Source: an uncultured Dorea sp.
GTDB taxonomy: Bacteria > Bacillota_A > Clostridia > Lachnospirales > Lachnospiraceae
Direction of reading: 5' to 3'
DNA length: 24,669 nucleotides
Assembly: GCA_910579015.1 (NCBI GenBank)
Contig: CAJTRO010000054.1
Location: forward strand, 1-24,669
Of the stretch, positions 8,575-15,766 are shown in pieces. Position numbers and translations under genes: made by a program. Every line of letters begins with the position of its first letter. The first letter of the stretch is position 1. The notes below the pieces were generated by a model. It saw nothing but the letters and a program-made list of their open reading frames with translations. It did no database searches and was not told the origin of the DNA.

Positions 8575-8754
8575 CTAATCCAGGACAGAATACTGTAGAT
8601 ATTCATAAAGCAGTCTCGTCCCCTCCATAATCTCCGGGGGAAGAAGCGCACGCGCAACCATCTTTGGCTCTACATTCTGTTCTGTCTCGTCTTCCCGCCT
8701 GAGCATGGCATAGTCCCCGTCTATTCTTTCTACAATATATATACATGTCAGCAT
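8575..8754 (-). CDS. Small DUF3006-like protein
   Basis: A 59-aa acidic cytoplasmic protein without signal peptide or membrane helix. The pattern IVERIDGDYAMLRREDETE followed by a short hydrophobic segment (MVARALLPPEIMEGTRLLYE) resembles small DUF3006 proteins, which have a beta-rich start with an R-[IF]-[DE]-x-x-x-A pattern; their function is not known. The ATG was chosen for GGAGGG 7 nt upstream; a TTG five codons earlier would lie in the ribosome site. It begins 27 bp after the EamA transporter gene on the same strand, so it is probably the last gene of the cyclophilin-transporter operon. The family call is tentative; that it is a real gene is well supported by the ribosome site and position. 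Confidence 0.68.
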   Translation of the reverse strand: MLTCIYIVERIDGDYAMLRREDETEQNVEPKMVARALLPPEIMEGTRLLYEYLQYSVLD

Positions 8755-8781
8755 ATGATTTCCCTCCAAACTATTAACACC

Positions 8782-9696
8782 TTATATCCCGTGCTCTTTC
8801 CGGTTAATAATGATGATCCCGATGCTCACACAGACCAGTGCGGCCAGATTCTTCACAGACACCACCTGCTCTCCCAGGAAGACAGCCGACAGCGCGACAC
8901 CGAATACAGGAATACTAAACCCGAATATCGCCACCTTTCCCACGGAGTTGTATTTCAAAAGCTCTGCCCATATACAAAACGCCGCGGTTGACAACAGCGA
9001 CATATAGAGCAGCAGCAAGGATGACTTCACATTGAAGCCATGGACCGCTCCGCCGGATACTGCTCCGATCAGAATCAGCACCGCTCCGCCGAACAAGAGC
9101 TGGTACGCCGTGATGGTCACCGGCTTCTCCCTGTCCGAGATCATCTTAAGCGTCACACTGCTGAATCCATAAGAAAATGCACACACCAGCACCATTCCTT
9201 CTCCCAGGAATGTGAACCCGCTGCTCCACGCCCCCGGTTCCAGATTGATGATAATGATCCCCGCAAATCCTACCAGACATCCCGCAATCTTCCTGAACGT
9301 CAGCTTCTCCGACTTCATCAGATAATGCGCCGCTATGATTGAGAAAAATGCATTCGATGCGTTGATCACCGAGCCCTTCGCCCCTGTCGTATGGGCAAGA
9401 CCAATATAGAAGCACACATACTGGATCGTCGTCTGCAAGATTCCCTGCCCGAATACATAAGGAATCGAGGTCTTCTTCATCTTTATGACGTGCCTCTCCA
9501 GTATGCATCCCAACAGGAACGTAAATACGCCCGCCATGAAGAACCGGTATCCGGCAAATAAGATCTGACTGCCCGCATTTTCAATATGAAATAACTCATA
9601 TCCGATCTTCACACATGGAAATGCGCTGCCCCATAAGGCGCAGCACACCAGTGCCAGGATCGTCCTGGTGAATGTATTCTGATAAAAACGTTCCAT
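8782..9696 (-). CDS. EamA/DMT-family transporter
   Basis: A 304-aa, highly hydrophobic protein with about ten predicted TM helices in two EamA halves. It starts TILALVCCALWGSAFPCVKIGYE, the usual DMT first helix, and the second half includes TITAYQLLFGGAVLILIG and FGFSIPVFGVALSAVFLGE, the latter a hallmark of the last EamA helices. Members export amino acids, metabolites or drugs; the substrate cannot be read from sequence. Its ATG overlaps the TAA of the cyclophilin gene by one base, so the two are translationally coupled. Confidence 0.92.
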   Translation of the reverse strand: MERFYQNTFTRTILALVCCALWGSAFPCVKIGYELFHIENAGSQILFAGYRFFMAGVFTFLLGCILERHVIKMKKTSIPYVFGQGILQTTIQYVCFYIGLAHTTGAKGSVINASNAFFSIIAAHYLMKSEKLTFRKIAGCLVGFAGIIIINLEPGAWSSGFTFLGEGMVLVCAFSYGFSSVTLKMISDREKPVTITAYQLLFGGAVLILIGAVSGGAVHGFNVKSSLLLLYMSLLSTAAFCIWAELLKYNSVGKVAIFGFSIPVFGVALSAVFLGEQVVSVKNLAALVCVSIGIIIINRKEHGI

Positions 9697-10214
9697 TATT
9701 CCTTCTCCGGTTCCGGATAGTCTACACCCTGTGTATCTACCGTAACCTTCTTCATCTTCTGCTCTTCCATCGGTCTGTCATTGTAGTCTGTATCCGTCTC
9801 GGCAATCTTATTCACAATATCCATTCCTTCTGTCACCTTGCCAAATGCCGCATAGGAGCCGTCCAGATGCGGGGAATTCTTGTGCATGATGAAAAACTGT
9901 GAACCTGCGGAATCCGGATGCATCGCCCTTGCCATGGACAGAACCCCTTCCGTGTGCTTTAAGTCGTTCTCAACGCCATTCTGCTTAAATTCTCCCTTGA
10001 TATTGTACCCCGGACCGCCCATGCCTGTTCCGTCCGGACATCCTCCCTGGATCATGAAACCACTGATCACACGGTGAAAGATCAGTCCGTCATAATATCC
10101 CTTCTTCACCAGTGAGATAAAATTATTCACCGTATTCGGCGCTGTCTCGGGATACAGCTCTGCTTTCATGATATCCCCGTTTTCCATTTCAAATGTCACA
10201 ATTGGATTTGCCAT
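9696..10214 (-). CDS. Cyclophilin-type peptidyl-prolyl cis-trans isomerase
   Basis: A 172-aa cyclophilin, predicted cytoplasmic because no signal peptide is present. It catalyses prolyl cis-trans isomerisation during protein folding. Active-site motifs are the catalytic Arg in FHRVISGFMIQGGCP, GTGMGGPGYNIKGE, and AGSQFFIM containing the Gln/Phe pair. The position corresponding to human Trp121 is Tyr in LDGSYAAFGKV, a common bacterial variant expected to weaken cyclosporin binding. The C-terminus has a short charged tail. It is the first gene of a probable operon with the EamA transporter and has its own promoter (10296-10324). Confidence 0.95.
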   Translation of the reverse strand: MANPIVTFEMENGDIMKAELYPETAPNTVNNFISLVKKGYYDGLIFHRVISGFMIQGGCPDGTGMGGPGYNIKGEFKQNGVENDLKHTEGVLSMARAMHPDSAGSQFFIMHKNSPHLDGSYAAFGKVTEGMDIVNKIAETDTDYNDRPMEEQKMKKVTVDTQGVDYPEPEKE

Positions 10215-10239
10215 TCTTCATTTCCTCTCTTCCTGATAT

Positions 10240-10261
10240 CGTATACACAGACAGGTATACG
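10240..10261. repeat. Inverted repeat in the cyclophilin leader
   Basis: CGTATAC and GTATACG form perfect 7-bp arms around an 8-nt spacer. The repeat lies roughly 30-50 nt downstream of the predicted start site of the cyclophilin operon and 26 nt before its ATG. It could be an operator or an RNA hairpin close to the ribosome site; no T-run follows, so it is not a terminator. Confidence 0.55.
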
Positions 10262-10295
10262 TTAAATTTGATGCAGATTCTGTGAATCTCTATCT

Positions 10296-10324
10296 ATTGT
10301 AGCGGATAATATGCCGTTCGTAAA
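10296..10324 (-). promoter_or_regulatory. Promoter of the cyclophilin-EamA operon
   Basis: On the minus strand TTTACG (10319-10324) and TACAAT (10296-10301) are separated by 17 bases. This gives a leader of about 75 nt that carries the 10240-10261 inverted repeat. Confidence 0.55.
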
Positions 10325-10387
10325 GTATCTTTTCCAGTATCTGCCGCCAGCAACTGTTCCGCCTGTCTTAGGCTTCCTAACGCTTAT

Positions 10388-11161
10388 CTACTCATAATTG
10401 AATCCATTCGCATCACACCAGTCGATCGCCGCGTTTCGATATGCCTGATCTCTGTAATCATACCATTCCTGTTCCATGCCTGTTTTCTTCACATCCTCCT
10501 TGAACCGGCGGAAAGCGCCTCTCCCGCTTATCCTGGCAAGCATATAGTCCCGTACACTGTTATTGGGGATCTCTTCATTGATAAAATCCTCCATGATACT
10601 GTATTCATCTATCTCGAATTTGGTAGGAAGCGCAATGAATCGCGTCCTCCATTCTGCCTCGATCAGCTCGCCCAAAGCGTCATTTTCTTCGTCGTGTCCG
10701 TAAAAAACAGGATCTATATAGCATACGCTTTCCTTCTCCTGCTTGTCATAGTAGTAGTTGAAATTATCGTCTGCCATTTCTACCGCCTCCAGAACGATAT
10801 CCAATTTGATCACAGGTCTGCTTTCGTCTATCGGATCTGATACCTCCGTCAGCAGGATCTTCTCTGCAAATGCCCCTCGCTCTCTGGCTTTCCTTACTCG
10901 TACCTGTTCAAGCTCCTCCACAGAATACCCTCTTGCCTGTGCGGCCGCATAGATCACTTCCATAAGATCGGCAAGCTCCTCTAATTTCTTCTCCGAATCA
11001 TATTCCTCGTGATATTCCTCAAGCTCTTCATCTAGTTTCTCATCAATCAGCTTCAGGTATTCTTCATCGGACAATATCTTCGTCTTACACACTTTCCCGG
11101 AGGCTTCGATAATCTCCGGAATTCTGTCACGCACTAATTTGCGGTATCGTTTAATGCTCAT
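10388..11161 (-). CDS. MazG-like pyrophosphohydrolase (COG4997-type) fused to a UPF0158-type domain
   Basis: The 257-aa product has two parts. Residues 1 to about 105 (MSIKRYRKLVRDRIPEIIEA, DEKLDEELEEYHEE and EELADLMEVIYAAA) match the all-alpha MazG-like / phosphoribosyl-ATP pyrophosphatase fold, with the acidic EExxE...ExxD metal-binding helices that hydrolyse nucleoside triphosphates to monophosphates. Residues from about 115 on (VIKLDIVLEAVEMADDNF, RFIALPTKFEIDEYSIMEDF, ISGRGAFRRFKEDV, EQEWYDYRDQAY, IDWCDANGF) match the UPF0158 family, whose function is unknown. Both usually occur as separate proteins, so the fusion suggests a joint role, perhaps sanitising nucleotides; that is inference. 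The start was chosen for GGAAGG 9 nt ahead. It is monocistronic with a good promoter (11223-11251). There is no frameshift sign at the junction. Confidence 0.85.
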   Translation of the reverse strand: MSIKRYRKLVRDRIPEIIEASGKVCKTKILSDEEYLKLIDEKLDEELEEYHEEYDSEKKLEELADLMEVIYAAAQARGYSVEELEQVRVRKARERGAFAEKILLTEVSDPIDESRPVIKLDIVLEAVEMADDNFNYYYDKQEKESVCYIDPVFYGHDEENDALGELIEAEWRTRFIALPTKFEIDEYSIMEDFINEEIPNNSVRDYMLARISGRGAFRRFKEDVKKTGMEQEWYDYRDQAYRNAAIDWCDANGFNYE

Positions 11162-11222
11162 AGTGGTATGCCTTCCTTCCATTCATAAAAATGTTCTTGT
11201 AAATGTATCTTCATGTGCGTTT

Positions 11223-11251
11223 ATTATACTCATTAATATTAGGAAAATCAA
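11223..11251 (-). promoter_or_regulatory. Promoter of the MazG-UPF0158 gene
   Basis: On the minus strand TTGATT (11246-11251) and a perfect TATAAT (11223-11228) are separated by 17 bases. The leader to the ATG would be about 55 nt. Confidence 0.65.
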
Positions 11252-11268
11252 TGTTATTCTGAGAGGAA

Positions 11269-11406
11269 ATGTTCTTTCAGTTGGTTAAGCAGATGGCAGA
11301 GCGTAAGGGCATGACAGATCGAATCAAAGCCAGCAGCCAAATGGCGCAGGCAGGTGCTATGAACAGCATTCGAAACAGAGCAACAGAAATTGTAAATACT
11401 ATCAGA
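11269..11406 (+). pseudogene. TnpV-like transposon protein, C-terminal remnant
   Basis: The reading FFQLVKQMAERKGMTDRIKA followed by SSQMAQAGAMNSIRNRATEIVN resembles the C-terminus of TnpV, a small protein carried by Tn4451-type and related clostridial transposons, remembered as (L)IKQMAExxGxTExLKAxxQMxWxxxMNNIRxxAxEIVNxE. The first roughly 75 residues expected of TnpV are missing, and after IVN the frame continues into unrelated sequence to a stop at 11493. It has no convincing ribosome site. It marks a past insertion at the point where core genes give way to the MFS/adenylyltransferase pair. The match is from memory. Confidence 0.6.
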
Positions 11407-11557
11407 CGCCCCAAAAGACGGCTGTTACATAGAAATCACGAAAAATTCAAATATACACGCTTGTATTCTTCGAGCAAACGAAATATACTATAAATATCAA
11501 ACTATTACTGCTTTGCCGGTTGTATTTCTATTGTGCAAAAGAAAGATTGGAGTTATC

Positions 11558-12745
11558 ATGACAAAACAAAAGAATTACAGAAAAACCCTTATCACATGTT
11601 ATCTCGGTTTTATCACGCAAGCGATTGTTGCAAATTTTGCGCCGCTGCTGTTTTTAAGATTCCACAGCGAGTACGGTATTTCGCTCGGCAAGATTGCTTT
11701 AATTTCCACCGTTTTTTATATTACACAAATTCTGATTGATTTATTTTGTGCAAAGTTTGTGGACGGAATTGGATATCGGAAAAGTGTAGTATTCTCTCAA
11801 ATTCTGTCAGCTGCCGGACTTGTCGGATTAGCCTTTTTATCAAAATACTTTTCAAATCCTTTTGTTGGAATAATAATCAGTGTTGTTGTATATGCAGCGG
11901 GAAGCGGATTGATAGAGGTTTTGGTAAGTCCCATTATAGAGGCCTGTCCATTTGAGAATAAAGGCAGCGTTATGAGCCTGCTTCACTCATTCTATTGCTG
12001 GGGTACTGTCGGCGTGGTTCTTCTTTCCACCCTTTTCTTTGCGGTTTTCGGAATAGACCATTGGCGAATTCTGGCGTGTCTGTGGGCGCTGTTGCCGTTA
12101 CTTAATACTTTCAATTTTATGACCTGTCCGATTGAACGGCTGACAGATGAAGGAAAAGGACTTACCATCAATGAATTATTCAGACGTCCTATGTTTTGGC
12201 TGTTTATCATTTTAATGATTGGCGCAGGCGCCAGTGAAGCGTCTATGGCGCAATGGGCGTCAGCTTATGTAGAGTCCGCATTAGGTTTTTCAAAAAATAT
12301 TGGAGATATTGCCGGACCGTGTATGTTTGCAGTTTCAATGGGGTTGAGCCGTGTCGTCTATGGAAAATGCGGACACAAAATGAATTTGACAAACTTTATG
12401 CTTGGTTCGGGCATTTTGTGTTTTATATGCTATTTACTCGCCGCCGTTTCAGCCAATCCGATTTTAGGATTGATTGGTTGTATTGTCTGTGGATTTTCCG
12501 TCGGCATCATGTGGCCCGGTTCAATCAGCATTGCGTCGAGCAGAATCCCTTTAGGCGGTACGGGATTGTTTGCGCTGCTTGCCATGGGAGGGGATTTGGG
12601 TGCTTCTGTCGGCCCCGGTGTCATAGGTGCCGTAACGCAAAATGCAAATGATAATATGAAAGCGGGAATGCTTGCCGGATGTGTTTTTCCAATTATTCTG
12701 ATTATATCAGTTTATTTGATTAAAACGACGAAATTGAATAAATGA
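11558..12745 (+). CDS. Major facilitator superfamily transporter
   Basis: A 395-aa permease with about 12 TM helices and no extra domains. It starts MTKQKNYRKTLITCYLGFIT and has the two six-helix halves joined by a cytoplasmic loop (CPIERLTDEGKGLTINELFRRPMF). The first-half loop 2-3 motif is KFVDGIGYRKSVV, a variant of the MFS motif A. The FucP-like flavour (SMAQWASAYVESALG in helix 7) hints at a sugar or small-metabolite symporter/exporter, but substrate is unknown. The ATG has GGAG five bases ahead. Its base composition is visibly more A/T-rich than the left-hand core genes, and a TnpV-like scrap lies just upstream, so it may be acquired. The adenylyltransferase gene follows 92 bp downstream without an obvious terminator. 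Confidence 0.93.
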   Translation: MTKQKNYRKTLITCYLGFITQAIVANFAPLLFLRFHSEYGISLGKIALISTVFYITQILIDLFCAKFVDGIGYRKSVVFSQILSAAGLVGLAFLSKYFSNPFVGIIISVVVYAAGSGLIEVLVSPIIEACPFENKGSVMSLLHSFYCWGTVGVVLLSTLFFAVFGIDHWRILACLWALLPLLNTFNFMTCPIERLTDEGKGLTINELFRRPMFWLFIILMIGAGASEASMAQWASAYVESALGFSKNIGDIAGPCMFAVSMGLSRVVYGKCGHKMNLTNFMLGSGILCFICYLLAAVSANPILGLIGCIVCGFSVGIMWPGSISIASSRIPLGGTGLFALLAMGGDLGASVGPGVIGAVTQNANDNMKAGMLAGCVFPIILIISVYLIKTTKLNK

Positions 12746-12837
12746 AAATTTATTGATTAAAGGTGGGAGGTGAACGGGAAACAATCGGTTTGGTACTATT
12801 AGGCCAATATCATTATAAGAGAAGGAGACCAAGAACG

Positions 12838-13722
12838 ATGCGGAACGAGACAGACATGTATCATTTATTTATGGAGATTGCTAATACCGATGCCAGAATC
12901 CTGGCTGTATACATGAACGGTTCGCGCACGAATCGTAATGTGCCAAAGGATATTTTTCAGGATTATGACATCGTATTTGTGGTTACCAGTACACAGCCTT
13001 TCATAGACGATAAGGACTGGATCCTCAGGTTCGGAACCATCCTCTATATGCAATATCCGGACGAACACCCGGATTACCCGAATGATAAAGAAAATTTCTA
13101 CGGATGGCTGATGCAGTTTGACGACGGCGTCAGGGTTGACCTTCATGTAGAATCCCTGTCACATGCCAGAGCCCACATCCATGACGATAAGCTCTGCCGG
13201 GTTCTGCTTGATAAAGGAAATATCCTGCCTCCCATCCCCGAAGCAACTGACGAGGATTATCATGTGCAGAAACCGTCAGAGGAGCAGTTCAGAGCCTGTG
13301 CCAATGAATTCTGGTGGTGTACAAATAATCTTGCCAAGGGATTATGGCGGGAAGAGATGCCTTATGTCCAGGACATGGCGAATTCTATTGTGAGAAAGCA
13401 GTTGGAGCAGATGTTATCCTGGAAGGCGGGTATCAGGACCGGATTTGCAGTCAGTGTCGGAAAATCCGCAAAATATCTGTACAGATGGCTTGATCCGGAC
13501 GAGTATCAGAGGTATCTTGATACTTACTTCAAAGGAGTTGCAAAAGATGCCTGGGAGGCCGTTCTTCTTATGTGTGAGATGTTCGACCAGACGGCAAGAG
13601 AACTTGCCTGCGCATTTGGTTATGCTTATGACGACGGGGAAGGAGAAGCGGCATTTGCATTCCTTAAGCATGTGAAACAATTGCCGAAAGATGCGTCAGA
13701 TATAGGCCATGTTGAAAAGTAA
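12838..13722 (+). CDS. Aminoglycoside 6-adenylyltransferase, ANT(6)/AadK-like
   Basis: A 294-aa nucleotidyltransferase that, by family, transfers AMP from ATP to the 6-hydroxyl of streptomycin. The nucleotidyltransferase core is MNGSRTNRN with the two metal-binding aspartates in FQDYDIVFVV and a third acidic residue in GVRVDLHVES. The C-terminal helical half contains FWWCTNNLAKGLWREEMPYV and MLSWKAGIRTGFAVSVGKSAKYLYR, typical of ANT(6). Length fits AadK/AadE (about 285-300). The ATG was chosen for GAAGGAG 8-9 nt upstream. It follows the MFS gene and could share its transcript. Chromosomal AadK-like genes exist in many Firmicutes, so clinical resistance cannot be assumed. Confidence 0.92.
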   Translation: MRNETDMYHLFMEIANTDARILAVYMNGSRTNRNVPKDIFQDYDIVFVVTSTQPFIDDKDWILRFGTILYMQYPDEHPDYPNDKENFYGWLMQFDDGVRVDLHVESLSHARAHIHDDKLCRVLLDKGNILPPIPEATDEDYHVQKPSEEQFRACANEFWWCTNNLAKGLWREEMPYVQDMANSIVRKQLEQMLSWKAGIRTGFAVSVGKSAKYLYRWLDPDEYQRYLDTYFKGVAKDAWEAVLLMCEMFDQTARELACAFGYAYDDGEGEAAFAFLKHVKQLPKDASDIGHVEK

Positions 13723-13734
13723 CTCAACATGGCC
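13705..13734. terminator. Hairpin between convergent genes, possible bidirectional terminator
   Basis: A perfect 11-bp inverted repeat (GGCCATGTTGA / TCAACATGGCC) with an 8-nt loop spans the stop codon of the adenylyltransferase gene and lies 16 bp from the stop of the convergent unknown gene. The flanks have only short T-runs, so termination efficiency is uncertain. Confidence 0.6.
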
Positions 13735-13750
13735 TTATCAGCCGGTTTGT

Positions 13751-14170
13751 CTACTTTCTCCTGCTTATATAAAGGTCCTTCAGATCCTCAACCGCCTGCT
13801 CATACGACATCACATGCAGTCCCAGGAACATCTGGCGCAGTGTGTCTACCGGCGCCTGCTCAAGCATCTCTACGGGTGTTTCATCAGGATAAACAAAACT
13901 CCATACTTTGAACAGGTAACCGGCCCAATACATGAAATCATCACTCAGCGTCTCTCCCGTCTCAAGTGCTGCTTCATCCTCAAAAACCTCCATTATATAA
14001 GTCTCTCCTATCCAGAGATCTGTGAACGGACTATGATACAGATGCTCTCCTGTCTCGGAATTCATCAACTTCTCTATAAATGATTTTGATTCATAACCTT
14101 TTCTATTCGCAAGCACGAATAATTTCCCCGACATATTGCAGTATCCGAAATACATATGATTGAATTCCAT
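13751..14170 (-). CDS. Uncharacterised cytoplasmic protein
   Basis: A 139-aa protein I do not recognise. It is rich in aromatic and acidic residues, with no TM segment, signal peptide or cysteine cluster. Visible blocks are MYFGYCNMSGKLFVLANRKG near the start (beta-strand-like), SPFTDLWIGETYIMEVFEDE in the middle, and a helical end (TLRQMFLGLHVMSYEQAVED followed by LKDLYISRRK). Coding is credible because the frame is open throughout, the composition resembles its neighbours, and a GGAATT/GGAGG-like purine stretch precedes the ATG. A second ATG five codons in is an alternative start. It is a single gene convergent with the adenylyltransferase gene and divergent from the malY-like gene. Confidence 0.75.
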   Translation of the reverse strand: MEFNHMYFGYCNMSGKLFVLANRKGYESKSFIEKLMNSETGEHLYHSPFTDLWIGETYIMEVFEDEAALETGETLSDDFMYWAGYLFKVWSFVYPDETPVEMLEQAPVDTLRQMFLGLHVMSYEQAVEDLKDLYISRRK

Positions 14171-14336
14171 GATCTAATTCCATTCCTCCATGATCTCATC
14201 AAAAAAACCTGATATTCTCTGCTCTGCGGTATAACGTTCTTTCCTCTTATACTTTCTGCAAATTCCCCTCTACTTTTCTATACATCTATTCTATAGATCT
14301 TTCGAAATATATTCAACAAATTTTATTCCTTTATAG

Positions 14337-14365
14337 TTGACTTTATCCTTTTTTTGGTAAATACT
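14337..14365 (+). promoter_or_regulatory. Candidate promoter of the malY-like gene
   Basis: TTGACT (14337-14342) is followed after 17 bases by AATACT (14360-14365). The -10 box is imperfect (TAAATA two bases earlier is an alternative with short spacing). The start site would be near 14372, giving a leader of about 107 nt. Confidence 0.45.
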
Positions 14366-14387
14366 ATTGTTAACAGCCACTTGTTTT

Positions 14388-14406
14388 CAGACAGAATATC
14401 TGTCTG
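14388..14406. repeat. Perfect dyad in the malY-like leader
   Basis: CAGACAGA, a 3-nt spacer ATA, then TCTGTCTG form a perfect inverted repeat. It lies about 16 nt after the predicted transcription start, a position suited to a repressor operator or a 5' hairpin. It is followed by GTATGC...GCATAC arms (14406-14411 and 14425-14430). Confidence 0.6.
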
Positions 14407-14478
14407 TATGCCCGCCAGGCGCCCGCATACCGGCATCCCTGGTCCGGCAAAATATTATCTCAGGAGGAAGCAAACAAT

Positions 14479-15639
14479 ATGTCACAAGTAAAATACGCAG
14501 ACCGCAGAAACACAAGCTGTAATAAATGGGACGGACAGACGGGAATGTTCGGCGAGGAGGGGCTTCTGCCCTTATGGGTTGCCGACATGGATTTCCAGGT
14601 GCCTTCCTGTGTAACGAAAGCCCTGAGCGACTATGTGTCCCAGGGTGTGTTCGGATATTATAAGATTCCTGATTCTTATTATCAGGCATTCATCAACTGG
14701 GAGAAGCAGTATCACTCCTACGAGGTACAGAAGGAATGGCTCCGTTTCTCACCGGGCGTCGTATCTGCATTTAACTGGATCACCCAGTTTGTAACGAAGC
14801 CGGATGACGCCGTGATCGTCCTCACACCGGTATACTATCCGTTCCTTCATGCAGTCGAGAATAACCGCCGTCGTCTGATCACCTCAGATCTGATCAATAC
14901 ATCCGGCGTGTACACTATCGACTTTGAAGATTTCGAACAGAAGATTGTAGAGAATCAGGTCACTCTGTTCATCCTCTGTTCCCCTCACAACCCGGCCGGA
15001 CGCGTGTGGACACGTGATGAACTGCAAAGGTTGTTCGATATATGCCGGAAGCATCATGTATTCGTGATCTCTGACGAGATCCATCAGGATCTTACATTCG
15101 CAGGACACACGCATATCCCGTCCTTTACCGCCGGCAGTTATGATGATATGATGATCACTGTCACAGCGCCTTCTAAGACCTTCAATCTTGCGGCCTGCCA
15201 GAATTCTGTCATCATCATCCCGGATGAGGCGCTGCGTGCAAGGTGGGACGAATACGTAATGAGACTGAGAGTCCTGAATGGAAATGTATTTGGGTACATT
15301 GCGGCAGAGGCCGCTTATTCGGGAGGCCGGGAATGGTTTGACGAAGTGAAGGAGATTGTTTACGGAAATTATCTGTTTGTGAAGGACACCCTGGCAAAGG
15401 AGCTTCCGGAAGTGATCGTCTCCCCTCTCGAGGGAACCTATCTGTGCTGGTTTGATATGAAGGCTTATGTGAAGCCGGAAGAAATGAAGGACTTCATGCA
15501 GAAAAAATGCCGTCTGGCGCTGGATTACGGCGACTGGTTCGGTGGCAGCCGTTTTGCATCCTTCGTGAGGATGAACCTTGCCACTTCACGGGAGAATGTA
15601 GAGAAAGCGGTAACGGCGATCATTGACGGATGCCGATAA
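14479..15639 (+). CDS. MalY/PatB-type pyridoxal-phosphate C-S lyase (cystathionine beta-lyase)
   Basis: A 386-aa fold-type I PLP enzyme of the MalY/PatB branch, which cleaves the C-S bond of cystathionine, cystine or cysteine conjugates to give a thiol, pyruvate and ammonia. Hallmarks are the N-terminal LPLWVADMDFQVP, GYYKIPDSYYQAF, the substrate loop LTPVYYPFLHAVENNRR, SPHNPAGRVWT, the PLP-phenol Asp in VISDEIHQDL, and the Schiff-base Lys in TAPSKTFNLA. A late Arg in FVRMNLATSRENV binds the substrate carboxylate. AGGAGG precedes the ATG. It is a single gene ending in a strong terminator. The role could be methionine synthesis or sulphide-releasing cysteine degradation; the structured leader suggests regulation. 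Confidence 0.95.
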   Translation: MSQVKYADRRNTSCNKWDGQTGMFGEEGLLPLWVADMDFQVPSCVTKALSDYVSQGVFGYYKIPDSYYQAFINWEKQYHSYEVQKEWLRFSPGVVSAFNWITQFVTKPDDAVIVLTPVYYPFLHAVENNRRRLITSDLINTSGVYTIDFEDFEQKIVENQVTLFILCSPHNPAGRVWTRDELQRLFDICRKHHVFVISDEIHQDLTFAGHTHIPSFTAGSYDDMMITVTAPSKTFNLAACQNSVIIIPDEALRARWDEYVMRLRVLNGNVFGYIAAEAAYSGGREWFDEVKEIVYGNYLFVKDTLAKELPEVIVSPLEGTYLCWFDMKAYVKPEEMKDFMQKKCRLALDYGDWFGGSRFASFVRMNLATSRENVEKAVTAIIDGCR

Positions 15640-15654
15640 TTTTGATTGTTACTG

Positions 15655-15699
15655 CCAGGAGCGAGAGTATCTCTTTTTCGCTCCTGGTTTTTATTTTTT
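15655..15699 (+). terminator. Strong intrinsic terminator after the malY-like gene
   Basis: CCAGGAGCG (15655-15663) pairs perfectly with CGCTCCTGG (15679-15687), with an inner AGAG/CTCT pairing, and is followed by a T-rich run from 15688 to 15699 broken by a single A. Confidence 0.92.
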
Positions 15700-15710
15700 C
15701 AAAATAAAGT

Positions 15711-15737
15711 GAACCGCATACAAAGTCATGACGGATA
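15711..15737 (+). promoter_or_regulatory. Possible ECF-type autoregulated promoter of the sigma operon
   Basis: GAACC (15711-15715) and CGGATA (15732-15737) are separated by 16 bases, the layout of many ECF sigma promoters (a GAAC-containing -35 and a CG-rich -10 element). It lies 30 bp before the sigma gene start. No good sigma-A promoter is seen between the upstream terminator and the gene. Tentative. Confidence 0.35.
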
Positions 15738-15766
15738 TAAGGTGAACAGGCAGAGGAGGTGAAACA

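Larger units (their letters stand above)
14171..14478. other. Intergenic region between divergent genes
   Basis: This 308-bp stretch has no gene. Its left half is A/T-rich and may hold the minus-strand promoter of the unknown gene (weak boxes only, near 14285-14320). The right half holds a plus-strand promoter candidate (14337-14365), a perfect 8-bp dyad (14388-14406), further short inverted repeats and the malY-like ribosome site AGGAGG at 14462-14467. Confidence 0.7.

Noticed and set aside
9146..9508. 120-codon minus-strand frame inside the EamA transporter gene
   Set aside because: Same-strand out-of-frame shadow of a well-supported membrane protein.
12253..12651. 132-codon plus-strand frame inside the MFS gene
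   Set aside because: Out-of-frame overlap without ribosome site; the MFS frame has clear TM pattern.
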